From assembly GCA_018401565.1 (NCBI GenBank), contig JAGYKS010000031.1:62001-126000 (forward strand): a stretch of DNA of 64,000 nucleotides, given 5' to 3'. Shown in pieces: positions 8,487 to 17,392 of this stretch. Both the position numbers and the translations under genes were made by a program. The notes beneath the pieces were generated by a model, which saw nothing but the letters and a program-made list of their open reading frames with translations, was not told where the DNA came from and made no database searches. Every line of letters starts with the position of its first letter. Position 1 is the stretch's first letter. This stretch comes from Acidimicrobiales bacterium (GTDB taxonomy: Bacteria; Actinomycetota; Acidimicrobiia; Acidimicrobiales; Acidimicrobilacustridaceae).

Positions 8487-10163
8487 ATGGGCCAGCGACG
8501 CTTCGAGGATCTCGGGACGCCATTGAGTGACGTGACCTTCGTGGTCATCGATCTCGAAACCACCGGTGGATCTCCGACCAACGACCGCATCACCGAGGTG
8601 GGCGCCGTCAAGGTTCGCGGCGGCGAATGCCTCGGGACCCTGCAGACGTTCATCAATCCAGGCTGTGCCATCCCTCCATCGATCACGGTGCTGACCGGCA
8701 TCACCGAGGCCATGGTGATCCCGGCGCCCCCCATCGAACAGGTCCTGCCCACCCTTCTCGAATTCGTGGGTGATGCCGTGGTGGTCGGCCACAACGTGCG
8801 TTTCGACACCGGGTTCCTCGATGCCGCTCTCGAGCGCAGCGGCCGCCCCCGTCTGGGCAACCGCAGGGTGGACACCTGCAACCTGGCCCGGCGACTGGTT
8901 CGCGACGAGGTCCCCAACTGCAAGCTGGGCACGCTGGCCCAACGGTTTGGCCTCGCCCACCAGCCGTCGCATCGTGCCCTCGACGACGCCCTGGCCACGG
9001 GTGACCTGCTGCACGTTCTGCTGGAGCGGGCCGCAGGGTTGGGAGTGACCGGACTCGACGACCTGCTTGCCCTGCCCACCATGGCCGGTCACGCCCAGGC
9101 CGCCAAGCTTGGGTTGACCGCCCATCTCCCCGAACCCCGGGGTGTACCTGTTTGGCAATGGGCGTGGCGACGTGTTGTACGTGGGCAAGGCCACCAACCT
9201 GCGGGCCAGGGTGCGCTCGTACTTCTCGGGAGACGACCGTCGCAAGGTCGGGGCGTTGCTAGCGCCAAACCCAGCAGATCGATCACCTCAGCTGCGTCCA
9301 CCCGCTGGAGGCCGAAGTGCGCGAGATCCGACTGATCCAGACCCTCACCCCGCGCTACAACCGCCATGCGACCGACCCCAGCCGCTACCGGTACGTCCGG
9401 CTGCCATCGGGGCCTGACGCCCGACTCAGCATCACCCGGGTGGTGCAGCCTGGCGCCGGCCTCCATCTCGGTCCGCTGCGGTCCACCTCGGCGGCGCGCC
9501 GGGTGGTGGACGCCATCACCACCGTGGTCCCATCGCTGGCACCCCCATCAAAACGACACCGCACCAATCCGCTTGTCGACGACCCCGCGGCACCGGTTCA
9601 GTGGGCCGCAGGACCACCTGCCGATCCCGGCATGATCGCCGACGCCTTCACCGGAGCACCGTCGGCGCTGTTGGACCACCTGGCCGAAGTGATGTCCGTC
9701 CTCGCTGCCAGTGAGGACTTCGAACGGGCCGCTTTGGTGCGTGACCAGGCGGCGACACTGGCTGCCGCATTGACGAACCAGCGGCGGCTCCGGCGGTCTC
9801 CACCGCAGCGGGTCGATGGCCGTCGACGTGCCGGGAGTCGGAGGCGCCGAGTTCGCCAACGGGTTACTGATCAGCACTTGGGGTCTCGATGGGCAGGTGC
9901 GGGTGGTCGACACCCCGCTGGCGCCGCTGGCCACCGAGGCTGCCGATGATGACCCGTGCATCGGTGACACCCCATGGCCCGGGGTGGGTCCAGTGCCGCG
10001 GTGGCTGACCGACGAACTTCGGGTCGTGGCGGCGTGGCTGGACCGCCATGCCGCTGACGCCCGGTTCGTGCACGGCCACACCGGCCCTGCCAGTGCCTGG
10101 CCCCGGTCGCCGAGTTTTCGGGCGGCGACGCCGGCCGCTGGCACGGCTGCGGTTGCCGCGTGA
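8487..10163 (+). CDS. DEDDh exonuclease-GIY-YIG fusion (DnaQ/UvrC-like; three frame breaks)
   Basis: Actinobacterial fusion of a DnaQ-type 3'-5' exonuclease with a UvrC-like nuclease half; Mycobacterium Rv2191 is the known example. Exonuclease motifs: VIDLETTG (DxE), GHNVRFD and HRALDD. The GIY-YIG start [19 protein letters not shown] follows, then a UVR-like helix pair ([19 protein letters not shown]) and a C-terminal UvrC-like region. The frame breaks at ~9135 (a CCCC run that needs five C to give PPGVYLF), ~9261 (extra A, giving [10 protein letters not shown] when removed) and ~9797 (extra T). A fourth break near 10100 is possible, because another frame gives a more protein-like C-terminus ending RWHGCGCRV. 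Assembled length ~560 residues. Probably a DNA-repair or proofreading nuclease; its biological role is not settled. Confidence 0.8.
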
Positions 10164-10174
10164 TGCGGGGGCAC

Positions 10175-10180
10175 TAGCCT
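10175..10180 (+). promoter_or_regulatory. Probable -10 element (TAGCCT), leaderless start at 10188
   Basis: Seven bases separate this hexamer from the GTG at 10188 and no ribosome binding site is present; the same hexamer at the same spacing precedes the GTG at 55191. Confidence 0.45.
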
Positions 10181-10187
10181 TTGGGAT

Positions 10188-10808
10188 GTGGGAGACGTCG
10201 TCTCAGTGCTGATGTGGATCGTGCTGGTCTGGCTGGTGCTGTTCGCGGTTGCCTGCGTGGTCGCTGTGGTCACCTTGCGTCGGGCCAACCGGGTGGTGCG
10301 GTCAGTACCCACCGAGGCTCCGATCACCTGGATGTGGTCGCTGTCCAGACCGGCCCGGCTCCACCGACAATTGCGCAATCTCGGCACCTGGACGTCACGA
10401 TCGTCATCCAGCAGCACCAACGGCGCCTGGAACCAGTTGCTCGACGAGGTTGTCGCTGCCGACGGCCGCCTGGTGGTTGCGGCACGATCCAACTCCCGGG
10501 TCAGGTCGACCGAACTCGACGCACTTCAGGCAACCGTCGGCCGTCTCGAAGACCTCGCCGTTCGACTCCGCAACCTTGACGAGGCCCGGGACTGGTCGAG
10601 CCAGCCCGCCGCCCCCAGCGATGCGCTCGAGATCCTCGAGCATCGCATCGAGAACCTTGAGGCTGCCCACGTGGACCTCGCCGACCTTGAGCGCCGGTTC
10701 GCAACAGGCAGCCATGCTCCCGGTGACGGAGCAGCGACGGTGGGCCGCACTGGGCCCCCGACACCTGAGCGCACTGCCCCAACGGCACCACCCAGACCTC
10801 TCCGGTGA
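10188..10808 (+). CDS. Single-pass membrane protein with cytoplasmic coiled coil
   Basis: 206 residues from GTG 10188. One N-terminal transmembrane helix (residues ~6-29, LMWIVLVWLVLFAVACVVAV), then a basic linker and a predicted helical segment (residues ~105-175, rich in Leu/Glu heptads such as LEILEHRIENLEAAHVDLADL). The tail is Pro/Thr-rich. No domain recognised. The next small membrane gene starts 45 nt downstream and may be co-transcribed. Confidence 0.55.
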   Translation: MGDVVSVLMWIVLVWLVLFAVACVVAVVTLRRANRVVRSVPTEAPITWMWSLSRPARLHRQLRNLGTWTSRSSSSSTNGAWNQLLDEVVAADGRLVVAARSNSRVRSTELDALQATVGRLEDLAVRLRNLDEARDWSSQPAAPSDALEILEHRIENLEAAHVDLADLERRFATGSHAPGDGAATVGRTGPPTPERTAPTAPPRPLR

Positions 10809-10853
10809 CCCCGGACGGGACTGCCTCCTCCGACACGGCCTGACCGCCGCACC

Positions 10854-11111
10854 GTGACCGACCCCACCCCCTCTCGACGCGACCGAACGAGCAGGGTGGT
10901 GGCCATCATGATCCTGGCCGCCATCATCGTCCCGGTGGTGTGGCTGGTGCTCAACGCTGCGGTGCGCGGACCCGACGCCCTGGACCCCGAAATGACCCCC
11001 GTCGACTGTCGTGCGGACCACAACCACCCTGGCGCCCTGATTGCCCCTCGGGAGCGACTGCCCCTCAGGTGCGACTGCCCCACAGGAGCGGCCGCACAGT
11101 GCCTGCGGTGC
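10854..11111 (+). CDS. Small membrane protein (3' end uncertain)
   Basis: GTG start at 10854 after the preceding gene. The first ~40 residues look genuine: a charged N-terminus (TDPTPSRRDRTSR) and one membrane helix (VVAIMILAAIIVPVVWLVLN). Beyond residue ~60 the frame stays open but is low-complexity, contains a direct repeat (gcgactgccc twice, ~11055-11080) and then runs antisense into trpD. The true stop is probably hidden by an indel before 11100. Function unknown. Confidence 0.4.
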
Positions 11112-12191
11112 CTACCTGGTGGCGATCTCGGCGCCCAGCGCCACCACAGCGTCGAGCTTGGCCTGGGCTGCGCCACTGGCAAGGGCTGCCCGGGCCAGGT
11201 CGAGGCCGCCAGCGATACTGTCGGCCTGGCCGCCCACGACCAGCGCAGCAGCAGCGTTGAGCGCAACCATGTCGGCAAGCGGCCCCTGTGCCCCCGCCAG
11301 CACCTCACGGGCAATCTCGGCGTTGCGCTGGGGAGAGCCCCCGACAACCGCACTCGGCTCCACCACGGTCAGACCCACCGAGGTCGGATCAAAGTCGAAC
11401 ACCTGCACATCTCCGTCGCGCAGTTCGTGGATCGTGGTCGGGCCGGTGGTCACCAGTTCGTCGGTGTCACCATGCCCGCACACCACCATGGCCCGCCGGG
11501 CCCCGCGACGCTGCAACACATCGATCATGAGTGGGGCCAACGACGGGTCCTTCACGCCCAGCAACGAGCGGGTGACCCCCGCAGGATGGGCGAGCGGACC
11601 CAGGATGTTGAACACTGTGGGAATCCCCAGCGCGGTGCGCACCGCCGCAGCGTGACGCATCGAGGGGTGGAACACACGGGCAAAGGCGAATCCGAGGCCC
11701 ACCTCATCAACACATCGCCGCACCCCGGCAGCGTCGAGCCCCGAGGGCACACCCAGTTCGTCGAGCAGATCGAACGAGCCACTGGTGGACGACGCCCGTC
11801 TGTTGCCGTGCTTGCACACCGTTGCCCCTGCTCCGGCGGCCACGAAACAGGCCATGGTGGAGACGTTCAGCGCAGCCTGCCGGCGACGGGCCGCACCCCC
11901 AGTGCCGACGATGTCCACCACTGCCGACGCGTCATTCAGGGGCAGGGGCTCAGCCATGTCCACCATGGCTTCAACCATCGCCGTCAGCTCGGCGGGGCTG
12001 ACCCCTTTGCAGCCAAGCCCAACCAGCAGTGCTGCCAGTCGGACATCACCGGCGTTGCCGTCAAGGACGTCGGTCACCGCCCGACGGGCCTGACGTTCGT
12101 CCAGATCCCTTCGGTCCACCAGCGCCGAGATGATGGCAACCCACTGATCATCCCCCTCATGCACCCCGTCGGGCGACAAGGGCGAGGTCAC
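11112..12191 (-). CDS. trpD: Anthranilate phosphoribosyltransferase TrpD (variant glycine loop)
   Basis: Transfers phosphoribose from PRPP to anthranilate, the second committed step of tryptophan synthesis. 359 residues. Conserved segments are KHGNRRASSTSGSFD, RVFHPSMRHAA and PTVFNILGPLAHPAG. The normal GTGGD PRPP loop reads GTGGAARRRQAALN, with Ala for Asp and about three extra residues before the Asn. I recall similar loops in some actinobacterial sequences, so this is a lineage variant or a paralogue rather than a certain defect. No other trp gene is nearby. Its start overlaps the WhiB stop by 4 nt, which makes co-translation likely and hints at redox or stress control. Confidence 0.85.
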   Translation of the reverse strand: MTSPLSPDGVHEGDDQWVAIISALVDRRDLDERQARRAVTDVLDGNAGDVRLAALLVGLGCKGVSPAELTAMVEAMVDMAEPLPLNDASAVVDIVGTGGAARRRQAALNVSTMACFVAAGAGATVCKHGNRRASSTSGSFDLLDELGVPSGLDAAGVRRCVDEVGLGFAFARVFHPSMRHAAAVRTALGIPTVFNILGPLAHPAGVTRSLLGVKDPSLAPLMIDVLQRRGARRAMVVCGHGDTDELVTTGPTTIHELRDGDVQVFDFDPTSVGLTVVEPSAVVGGSPQRNAEIAREVLAGAQGPLADMVALNAAAALVVGGQADSIAGGLDLARAALASGAAQAKLDAVVALGAEIATR

Positions 12192-12424
12192 GCCGTCCGC
12201 CGCCTCTGGCGGATGATCCGCCGACGCTCACGCTCGGTGCATCCACCCCAGATCCCGTCTTTTTCCCGATAGCCCAAGGCATATTCCAGGCAGGACTCCG
12301 ACACCGGACACTCGGCGCACACCGCTTTTGCGGGCAGGGCGTCGTCGTCGACGTCGGGGTCCGGAAAGAAGATCGATGCGTCGAGGCCTTTGCATGCGGC
12401 CTTCGACTGCCACGGCTGGTTCAT
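12188..12424 (-). CDS. WhiB-family Fe-S transcription factor
   Basis: 78 residues from ATG 12424. The four cluster cysteines are in AACKGLD and CAECPVSESC; the GIWGG turn motif and a C-terminal basic DNA-binding stretch (ERERRRIIRQRRR) follow. WhiB proteins are an actinobacterial hallmark that sense redox state or NO and regulate sporulation, division or stress genes. Upstream in-frame sequence back to 12520 lacks family similarity. Stop overlaps the trpD start. The subfamily (WhiB1/2/7) is not assigned. Confidence 0.92.
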   Translation of the reverse strand: MNQPWQSKAACKGLDASIFFPDPDVDDDALPAKAVCAECPVSESCLEYALGYREKDGIWGGCTERERRRIIRQRRRTA

Positions 12425-12621
12425 CGGACGGGTTCGGTTCTCGTTGTGTTGGCGGTGGACCACCACAACAACGGGAACACAGGGTCCGACGTCGCATGAC
12501 GGCCACCGGCGGGTGGACATTTGAGTATCGCCGCTGACCCCGGTTGATGTCCAAATGGGCAGGTCACAGGGGTTGCGGCCGGCAAGGGCGTTGCCGTGGG
12601 CTGGCCGGGCCAGCAGGCGGC

Positions 12622-13224
12622 TCAGGGGCGGAGGTCAGTCAGCAACCCGGCCACGGTTTGCTCGCCCAGCGGGGCCTCGTAGGAGTACCGGGGGTGGCTG
12701 AGCGCCAGCGTGACCGGCCCGACCGCAAAGGCCTCAACCTGCTCAGGCGTCATCTCGAAGGTGATGTAGTGCACCGAGGCGGTGGTCTCGTCGCTGGTCA
12801 ACTGGGCGGCATGGGCCGCTTCGGGAATGCACGGCACCACAATCGGCTCGTCGCCATCGCCGATGCGCAACTCCACGGTCTGCTCGATGCCCACCAGTTC
12901 CGGGAGCCACAAACGCAGCTCACCCTCACTGACCAGTTCCAAAAACAGCGTGGCCGCCAGTTGCCCGGCCTCCGGGATGAGGCTGTTGTAGGTGTCGACC
13001 TCTGTCTGAATGCCGGCATCGGTCAGGATCTTCTCGACCCTGGCCATCTCCTGGATCTGGAACCGGATGGTGTCGCGGTTCTCAAATACCAGCGTCACGA
13101 ACGGCCCCACCCCTACGCGCCGATGACGCTTGAGCGCCTTGACATGCTCACGGAAGTCCTCGCGCTCGCGCTCGTAGGCCCGGGCGTCGGCGATGTCGTC
13201 GAGAGTCAGCTTGCGGTCGCTCAT
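12622..13224 (-). CDS. DUF3501 family protein
   Basis: 200 residues starting MSDRKLTLDDIADARAYER. Soluble, acidic, with VGPFVTLVFENRDTIRFQIQ and ITFEMTPEQVEAF. Matches the family I know as DUF3501, regularly found after a rubrerythrin and a heterodisulfide-reductase-like Fe-S protein. The biochemical role is unknown. It lies 49 nt behind the Fe-S gene stop (13274). One frame runs from 14592 through both genes only because of a single-base deletion near 13321; they are separate genes. Confidence 0.75.
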   Translation of the reverse strand: MSDRKLTLDDIADARAYEREREDFREHVKALKRHRRVGVGPFVTLVFENRDTIRFQIQEMARVEKILTDAGIQTEVDTYNSLIPEAGQLAATLFLELVSEGELRLWLPELVGIEQTVELRIGDGDEPIVVPCIPEAAHAAQLTSDETTASVHYITFEMTPEQVEAFAVGPVTLALSHPRYSYEAPLGEQTVAGLLTDLRP

Positions 13225-13273
13225 GAAAGCCTCCTGGATGTGGGGAAGCGGGCAGTGGCCTGCCCGCAGGGAA

Positions 13274-14592
13274 TCAGCGCTGTTCGGGTGCGATGCCGTA
13301 GGCCCGGGCCATGACCTGCAGGGGTGGACCGGCAGACGACCGGTCTCCTGCATGATTCCGCCATTGGCCAGGCTGCAATCACCGGCGACGATCTGATCGT
13401 CAGCCTTGTTGATGAGGTCCGCCATCTTTTTGGCCACCTTGCGTGAGATCTCGTAGTTCTGTTCGCGATAGCCCCAGGTGCCGTCGATGGCTGAGCACTC
13501 GGCCACCAACGTGATCTTGGCGCCGGTGAGCTTCATGAGGTCACGACTCTTGAGGCCCACCTGCTGGGCACGCAGATGGCACGGGGCGTGATAGGTGATG
13601 GACTCGGGAATCTCGCCGCTGAACTCCTTGTCCAGTTCGGTGTCTTCGCCCTTGTGCACCTTGTTCCACAGGTACTCGGCGGCGTCGTAGGTGTTTGCCG
13701 CCACCAGCTCGGCGTCGGGGCCGCCCACGTAGTCCACGTAGTCCTTCTTGATGGCGTAGCCACACGTCGGTTGGGGTACGACCACATCCCGACCGGCCCG
13801 AACCTCCTGGACCAGCACCGCGATGTTCTTTTCCGCCTGCTTGACGAAGTTGTCCACGTTGCCGGCGTGCAGCCACGGGGCACCGCAGCACTCAAGCCCC
13901 TTGGGCAGCGAGCACGAGACCCCATTGCGTTCGTACACCTTGACCATGTCCTGACCGACGCTGGGGTCCTGGTACTCCACCAGGCAGGTGGGGAACAGGG
14001 CAACGTCGCCCTGCTTGCCCGCCACCTTCGACGGCTCGGTACTCCGGCGCTTGCGGAACCAGGTGGAAAACCGCTGCCGGGCGTAGGGCGGCAGCAGTCG
14101 TTCCGAGGCGATGCCCACGGTCTTTTCCATCACCCGCCGGGTGAGCGAACCGGGAGTACCGATGGCAGCGTTGGCCAGCGGGGCGATGGCGGTGTTGACC
14201 TTGCCGGCCAGGTCGGTACTGGCCAGGGTCCGGTTCTGGATCCGGGCCTTGACCGGAATCTCCTTGTTCTTCACCCGCACCTGCTGGGCCCGCAGCATCA
14301 GGCGGGGGAAGTCGAGGTTCCACTCATGCTGGGTGGGGATGTACGGACAGTTGATGTAACAGAGCTTGCACCCGAAACACTCGTCGACCACGTGGTCCTG
14401 CTCGGCGGGAGTCATCTTCGACGAGTCCTGATCGTCGAAGCGATCGACGTAGTCAAACAGCGTGGGAAACGACGTGCAGTACTTCACGCACAGGCGACAC
14501 CCGTGACACAGGTCGTACACCCGGTCCATTTCCTCTCGGAGATCGCTCTCGTCGAAGTACTTGGGGTGGAACGGATCGTAGGTGGTGGTCAC
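13274..14592 (-). CDS. Heterodisulfide-reductase-like Fe-S protein (one frame break)
   Basis: About 438 residues. N-terminal ferredoxin-type pair of 4Fe-4S motifs: [11 protein letters not shown] and [11 protein letters not shown]. Two C-terminal CCG domains with [12 protein letters not shown] and the related [12 protein letters not shown]. This layout is shared by HdrD, GlpC and lactate/glycolate oxidase Fe-S subunits and moves electrons between a flavoprotein and a quinone or thiol partner. A GGGG (CCCC on the coding strand) run at 13321-13324 has lost one base; restoring it gives a normal end, [17 protein letters not shown]. It sits between rubrerythrin and DUF3501, so a peroxide-defence role is likely. 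Partner unknown. Confidence 0.8.
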
Positions 14593-14640
14593 TGGGCTGG
14601 CCTTTCACGGAATCAGGATCAACAACACGGGCGCACTTCG

Positions 14641-14716
14641 AATGGCCCGCAGGCCTGGGAATAGCCCGCAGGCCCGGGGAATAGCCCGCAGGCCCGGGGA
14701 ATGGCCCGCAGGCCCG
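14641..14716. repeat. Tandem repeat, 20-bp unit, ~3.8 copies
   Basis: Units of the type aatagcccgcaggcccgggg follow each other without spacer: 19 bp, then 20, 20 and a partial copy. They occupy the 283-nt spacer between rubrerythrin and the Fe-S gene, i.e. the leader of the Fe-S gene. No protein repeat is encoded in a real gene here. Confidence 0.85.
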
Positions 14717-14875
14717 CACTTGCCGACGCCCCCGGAGCCGACACCGGGCGAACCCGATGTCGACTCCCTGGGCACAAGCAGGGTTCAGTCCACGGGGTCA
14801 GCGATGCTGCCCACCGTGCACCGGGACGAACCCGGTCACGAACCCCAACGAGCTCTGGAAACCAACAAGCTGAAA

Positions 14876-15295
<420 letters not shown>

Positions 15296-15425
15296 TGGTG
15301 ACTGTCTCCTGTTGTGCTTGCTGCTGCGCCGTGGGACGCAGCAATCATGGTTGGTTATGTCAGTAAACCCAGCCGCCATTGGCCACCGGGCCTCCCGGCT
15401 CAGCCGGCAGGTTTTGAGGTGCCCG

Positions 15426-15887
15426 TCAGGGCACCGGTCCGAGGTCGGTTGGTTGCTGGCCTGCGGCACATCGTGCACACATTCCCCGGAAGATGATGTC
15501 GGTGGAATCGACCACAAACCCGTCGCCCAAGCCCGCAGGAACCTCAAGGTCCGGTAGCGGGGAGTCGACCTCGACAGCGACGTCGAACACCGTCGCACAC
15601 CCACTGCACACCAGGTGGTGGTGGGGTTCGTTGTTGGGGTCGAAACGGGCCGAACCAAGGCCCAGGTCCACCTGGGAGATCTCACCCATCTCGGTCAGGT
15701 CGTTGAGGGTCTGGTACACGGTGCGAAGCGAGATGGACGGCATGTGCACGCGCACCATGTCGTAGACCGACTCTGCGCTGGGATGCGATGGATTGCCGTC
15801 CAGGGCGTCGAAGATGGCCTGACGCTGTGGGGTGAGCTTGCGCCCCTGCGAACGGAACGCCTCGGAAAGCTCGGTCGGCGACTTCAT
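15426..15887 (-). CDS. Fur-family regulator, PerR-like
   Basis: 153 residues. Winged-helix DNA-binding domain at the N-terminus (LTPQRQAIFDAL, HPSAESVYDMV, SLRTVYQTLNDL), then the metal site with HHHLVCSGC and a second zinc pair CARC near the C-terminus. Cys pairs plus the HHH region match Fur/PerR proteins. Context (rubrerythrin, Fe-S, DUF3501) argues for peroxide sensing rather than iron uptake. A near-perfect palindrome sits 24-37 bases upstream of its start and is the likely autoregulatory site. Confidence 0.9.
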   Translation of the reverse strand: MKSPTELSEAFRSQGRKLTPQRQAIFDALDGNPSHPSAESVYDMVRVHMPSISLRTVYQTLNDLTEMGEISQVDLGLGSARFDPNNEPHHHLVCSGCATVFDVAVEVDSPLPDLEVPAGLGDGFVVDSTDIIFRGMCARCAAGQQPTDLGPVP

Positions 15888-15910
15888 GTCCCGGACCTTA
15901 TCTGCACCTA

Positions 15911-15924
15911 TTGCTAATCAGCAA
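15911..15924. promoter_or_regulatory. Palindromic operator of the Fur/PerR-type regulator
   Basis: The sequence ttgctaatcagcaa has perfect 5-bp arms (TTGCT/AGCAA) around an AT-rich centre. It overlaps the expected promoter of the Fur-family gene (start 15887). Size and AT-rich core fit a Fur/PerR-type box. No second good copy was found before rubrerythrin. Confidence 0.55.
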
Positions 15925-16000
15925 CTCTTGTTGACTGGCTCGCCGTCAACCCTAGCGGTGAACCCGGCGCTGACCGCGACCACATCGTGGATTGTGCACC

Positions 16001-17248
16001 TCACTCCCACCCGAGCGTGTCGGTCGTCGCTCCAACGGTCTTCTCAGCTTCCATGGCCTGTTTTGCCACAGCCACCGCACCTTCCCAGGCGTGACGCAGC
16101 GGGTCGTCCGGGTGCAGGGACCCAACAAGTTCCTGCATGATCGGCAACGCCGAGACCCGGGGCACCTGAGTGCTCGACCACACCGCGTCGGCACTCAAGG
16201 GCGCTTCAAAGCAGCCAGCCACCCGATCACCTGCGCCACAGATGTACAGCGCCGTCATGGTCATCAGACACTTCGGGCAGCGACCGCAGTTGCCATCACC
16301 CGAGCGCATCCAGCACACCTTGAGCCATCGCATGGCCCACGGGTCGCCGGCCACAGCGGCGGTGCGGTCGAGTCGGGTCGCCGTCCGGTGGACGATCGCC
16401 ACCTGCGACGACGACCACCACGGGTCAAGCAACTCCTGAGACGAGACAGCGGTGAGGTCACCGGGGCCGAACGCCGACGCGATCCTCACCTCGCTGAGCA
16501 TGGGAGCTACCGCCAGGCCAAACGAGGCCAGCACCGGACCAAACGCCCACCTCCATCCGGGGCCGGCGTCGAGCAGGTCCCGAACGTTGCTGGTGACCCG
16601 CAGCAGCGGCAACCCCCGCTCTGCGGCCGCCATCCGGGTGGAGGCAAACACCGCCTCGGTGCCCGGCGTGCAGTAGGGCGGGTCCACCCAATCGATCCCG
16701 ATCAGATGGGTGACCGTGTCGGCATCGGCCAGCAGCGTGGCGGTTGAGTCGACTCCCCGGGTGAAAAACAGCCCAACCTGGTGACGATCCCGGGCGTCGG
16801 GCGCGTGGGAAGACCCGACCGTGTCACCAGACGGCGTCACCTCTGCGGGGATCACACGAGTGTCAGCGATCACCTCGCTGGCGGTGATCGACGGCACCGA
16901 TGCACCGGCGTCGCTGCCGAACCCGGCCAGCAGCGTGATGGCCCGGCGGGCCCCGGCGAGGGCAACGGCGTCAACTGGGGCGTCGATCACCACGTCTGAC
17001 CCGGCCCACGATGCCGCCACCGCCGCCACCGGCACGAACGCAGTGGCGGTCGGGTCGAGCACCCCGGCACCGTGCAACCTGAACCGCACCCTCAGACCGT
17101 CGCCAGCGGGCCCACCGCGCATCCATGCCGAAATGGCCACGACCCCGTCGAACCACTCGGTGCGCAGATCTTCAACAACCAGCTGCGGAACCGGAACTGG
17201 ACCGGTCGGCTGCCGGGCGGCCGCCGGTGAGGTTGCGTTGGCGTCCAC
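16001..17248 (-). CDS. PP-loop ATPase-like protein of a polysaccharide island
   Basis: About 415 residues from GTG 17248. A possible PP-loop signature, FTRGVDSTATLLAD, replaces the usual SGGxDS. Near the C-terminus is CGRCPKCLMTMTAL, a Cys motif typical of PP-loop proteins such as the QueC and asparagine-synthase-like groups. N-terminal ~120 residues are beta-rich and unassigned. The frame is open as far as 17926 but that part is antisense to the glycosyltransferase gene; the divergent start codons at 17248 and 17393 leave a 144-nt shared promoter region. Probably adenylates a carboxylate or amide of a sugar or lipid precursor; substrate unknown. Confidence 0.6.
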   Translation of the reverse strand: MDANATSPAAARQPTGPVPVPQLVVEDLRTEWFDGVVAISAWMRGGPAGDGLRVRFRLHGAGVLDPTATAFVPVAAVAASWAGSDVVIDAPVDAVALAGARRAITLLAGFGSDAGASVPSITASEVIADTRVIPAEVTPSGDTVGSSHAPDARDRHQVGLFFTRGVDSTATLLADADTVTHLIGIDWVDPPYCTPGTEAVFASTRMAAAERGLPLLRVTSNVRDLLDAGPGWRWAFGPVLASFGLAVAPMLSEVRIASAFGPGDLTAVSSQELLDPWWSSSQVAIVHRTATRLDRTAAVAGDPWAMRWLKVCWMRSGDGNCGRCPKCLMTMTALYICGAGDRVAGCFEAPLSADAVWSSTQVPRVSALPIMQELVGSLHPDDPLRHAWEGAVAVAKQAMEAEKTVGATTDTLGWE

Positions 17249-17380
17249 CGGACAATCGTGCCCACCCGCTGCACGGGCCGTCAATCGCAACGACAAGCCC
17301 CATGCACCACCAACCTGGATGAACGCCTGCTGCCCGTGCCGGCCAGCGGTGCAACGACGGCCCGGGTCCGTGGTTACAGG

Positions 17381-17386
17381 TACGAT
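17381..17386 (+). promoter_or_regulatory. Probable -10 element (TACGAT) of the glycosyltransferase gene
   Basis: Six bases before the ATG at 17393, no Shine-Dalgarno sequence. Belongs to the set of leaderless-type starts in this window. Confidence 0.4.
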
Positions 17387-17392
17387 CTCGCA

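Noticed and set aside
12622-14592. A single 656-residue Fe-S/DUF3501 fusion protein
   Set aside because: The joining stretch is out of frame with both proteins; adding one C at 13321-13324 gives a normal stop for the Fe-S protein and DUF3501 has its own ATG at 13224.
12544-14664. Long plus-strand open frames opposite DUF3501 and the Fe-S gene
   Set aside because: They are mirror frames of well-conserved minus-strand genes in GC-rich DNA; composition is His/Gln/Gly-rich and no domain is recognisable.
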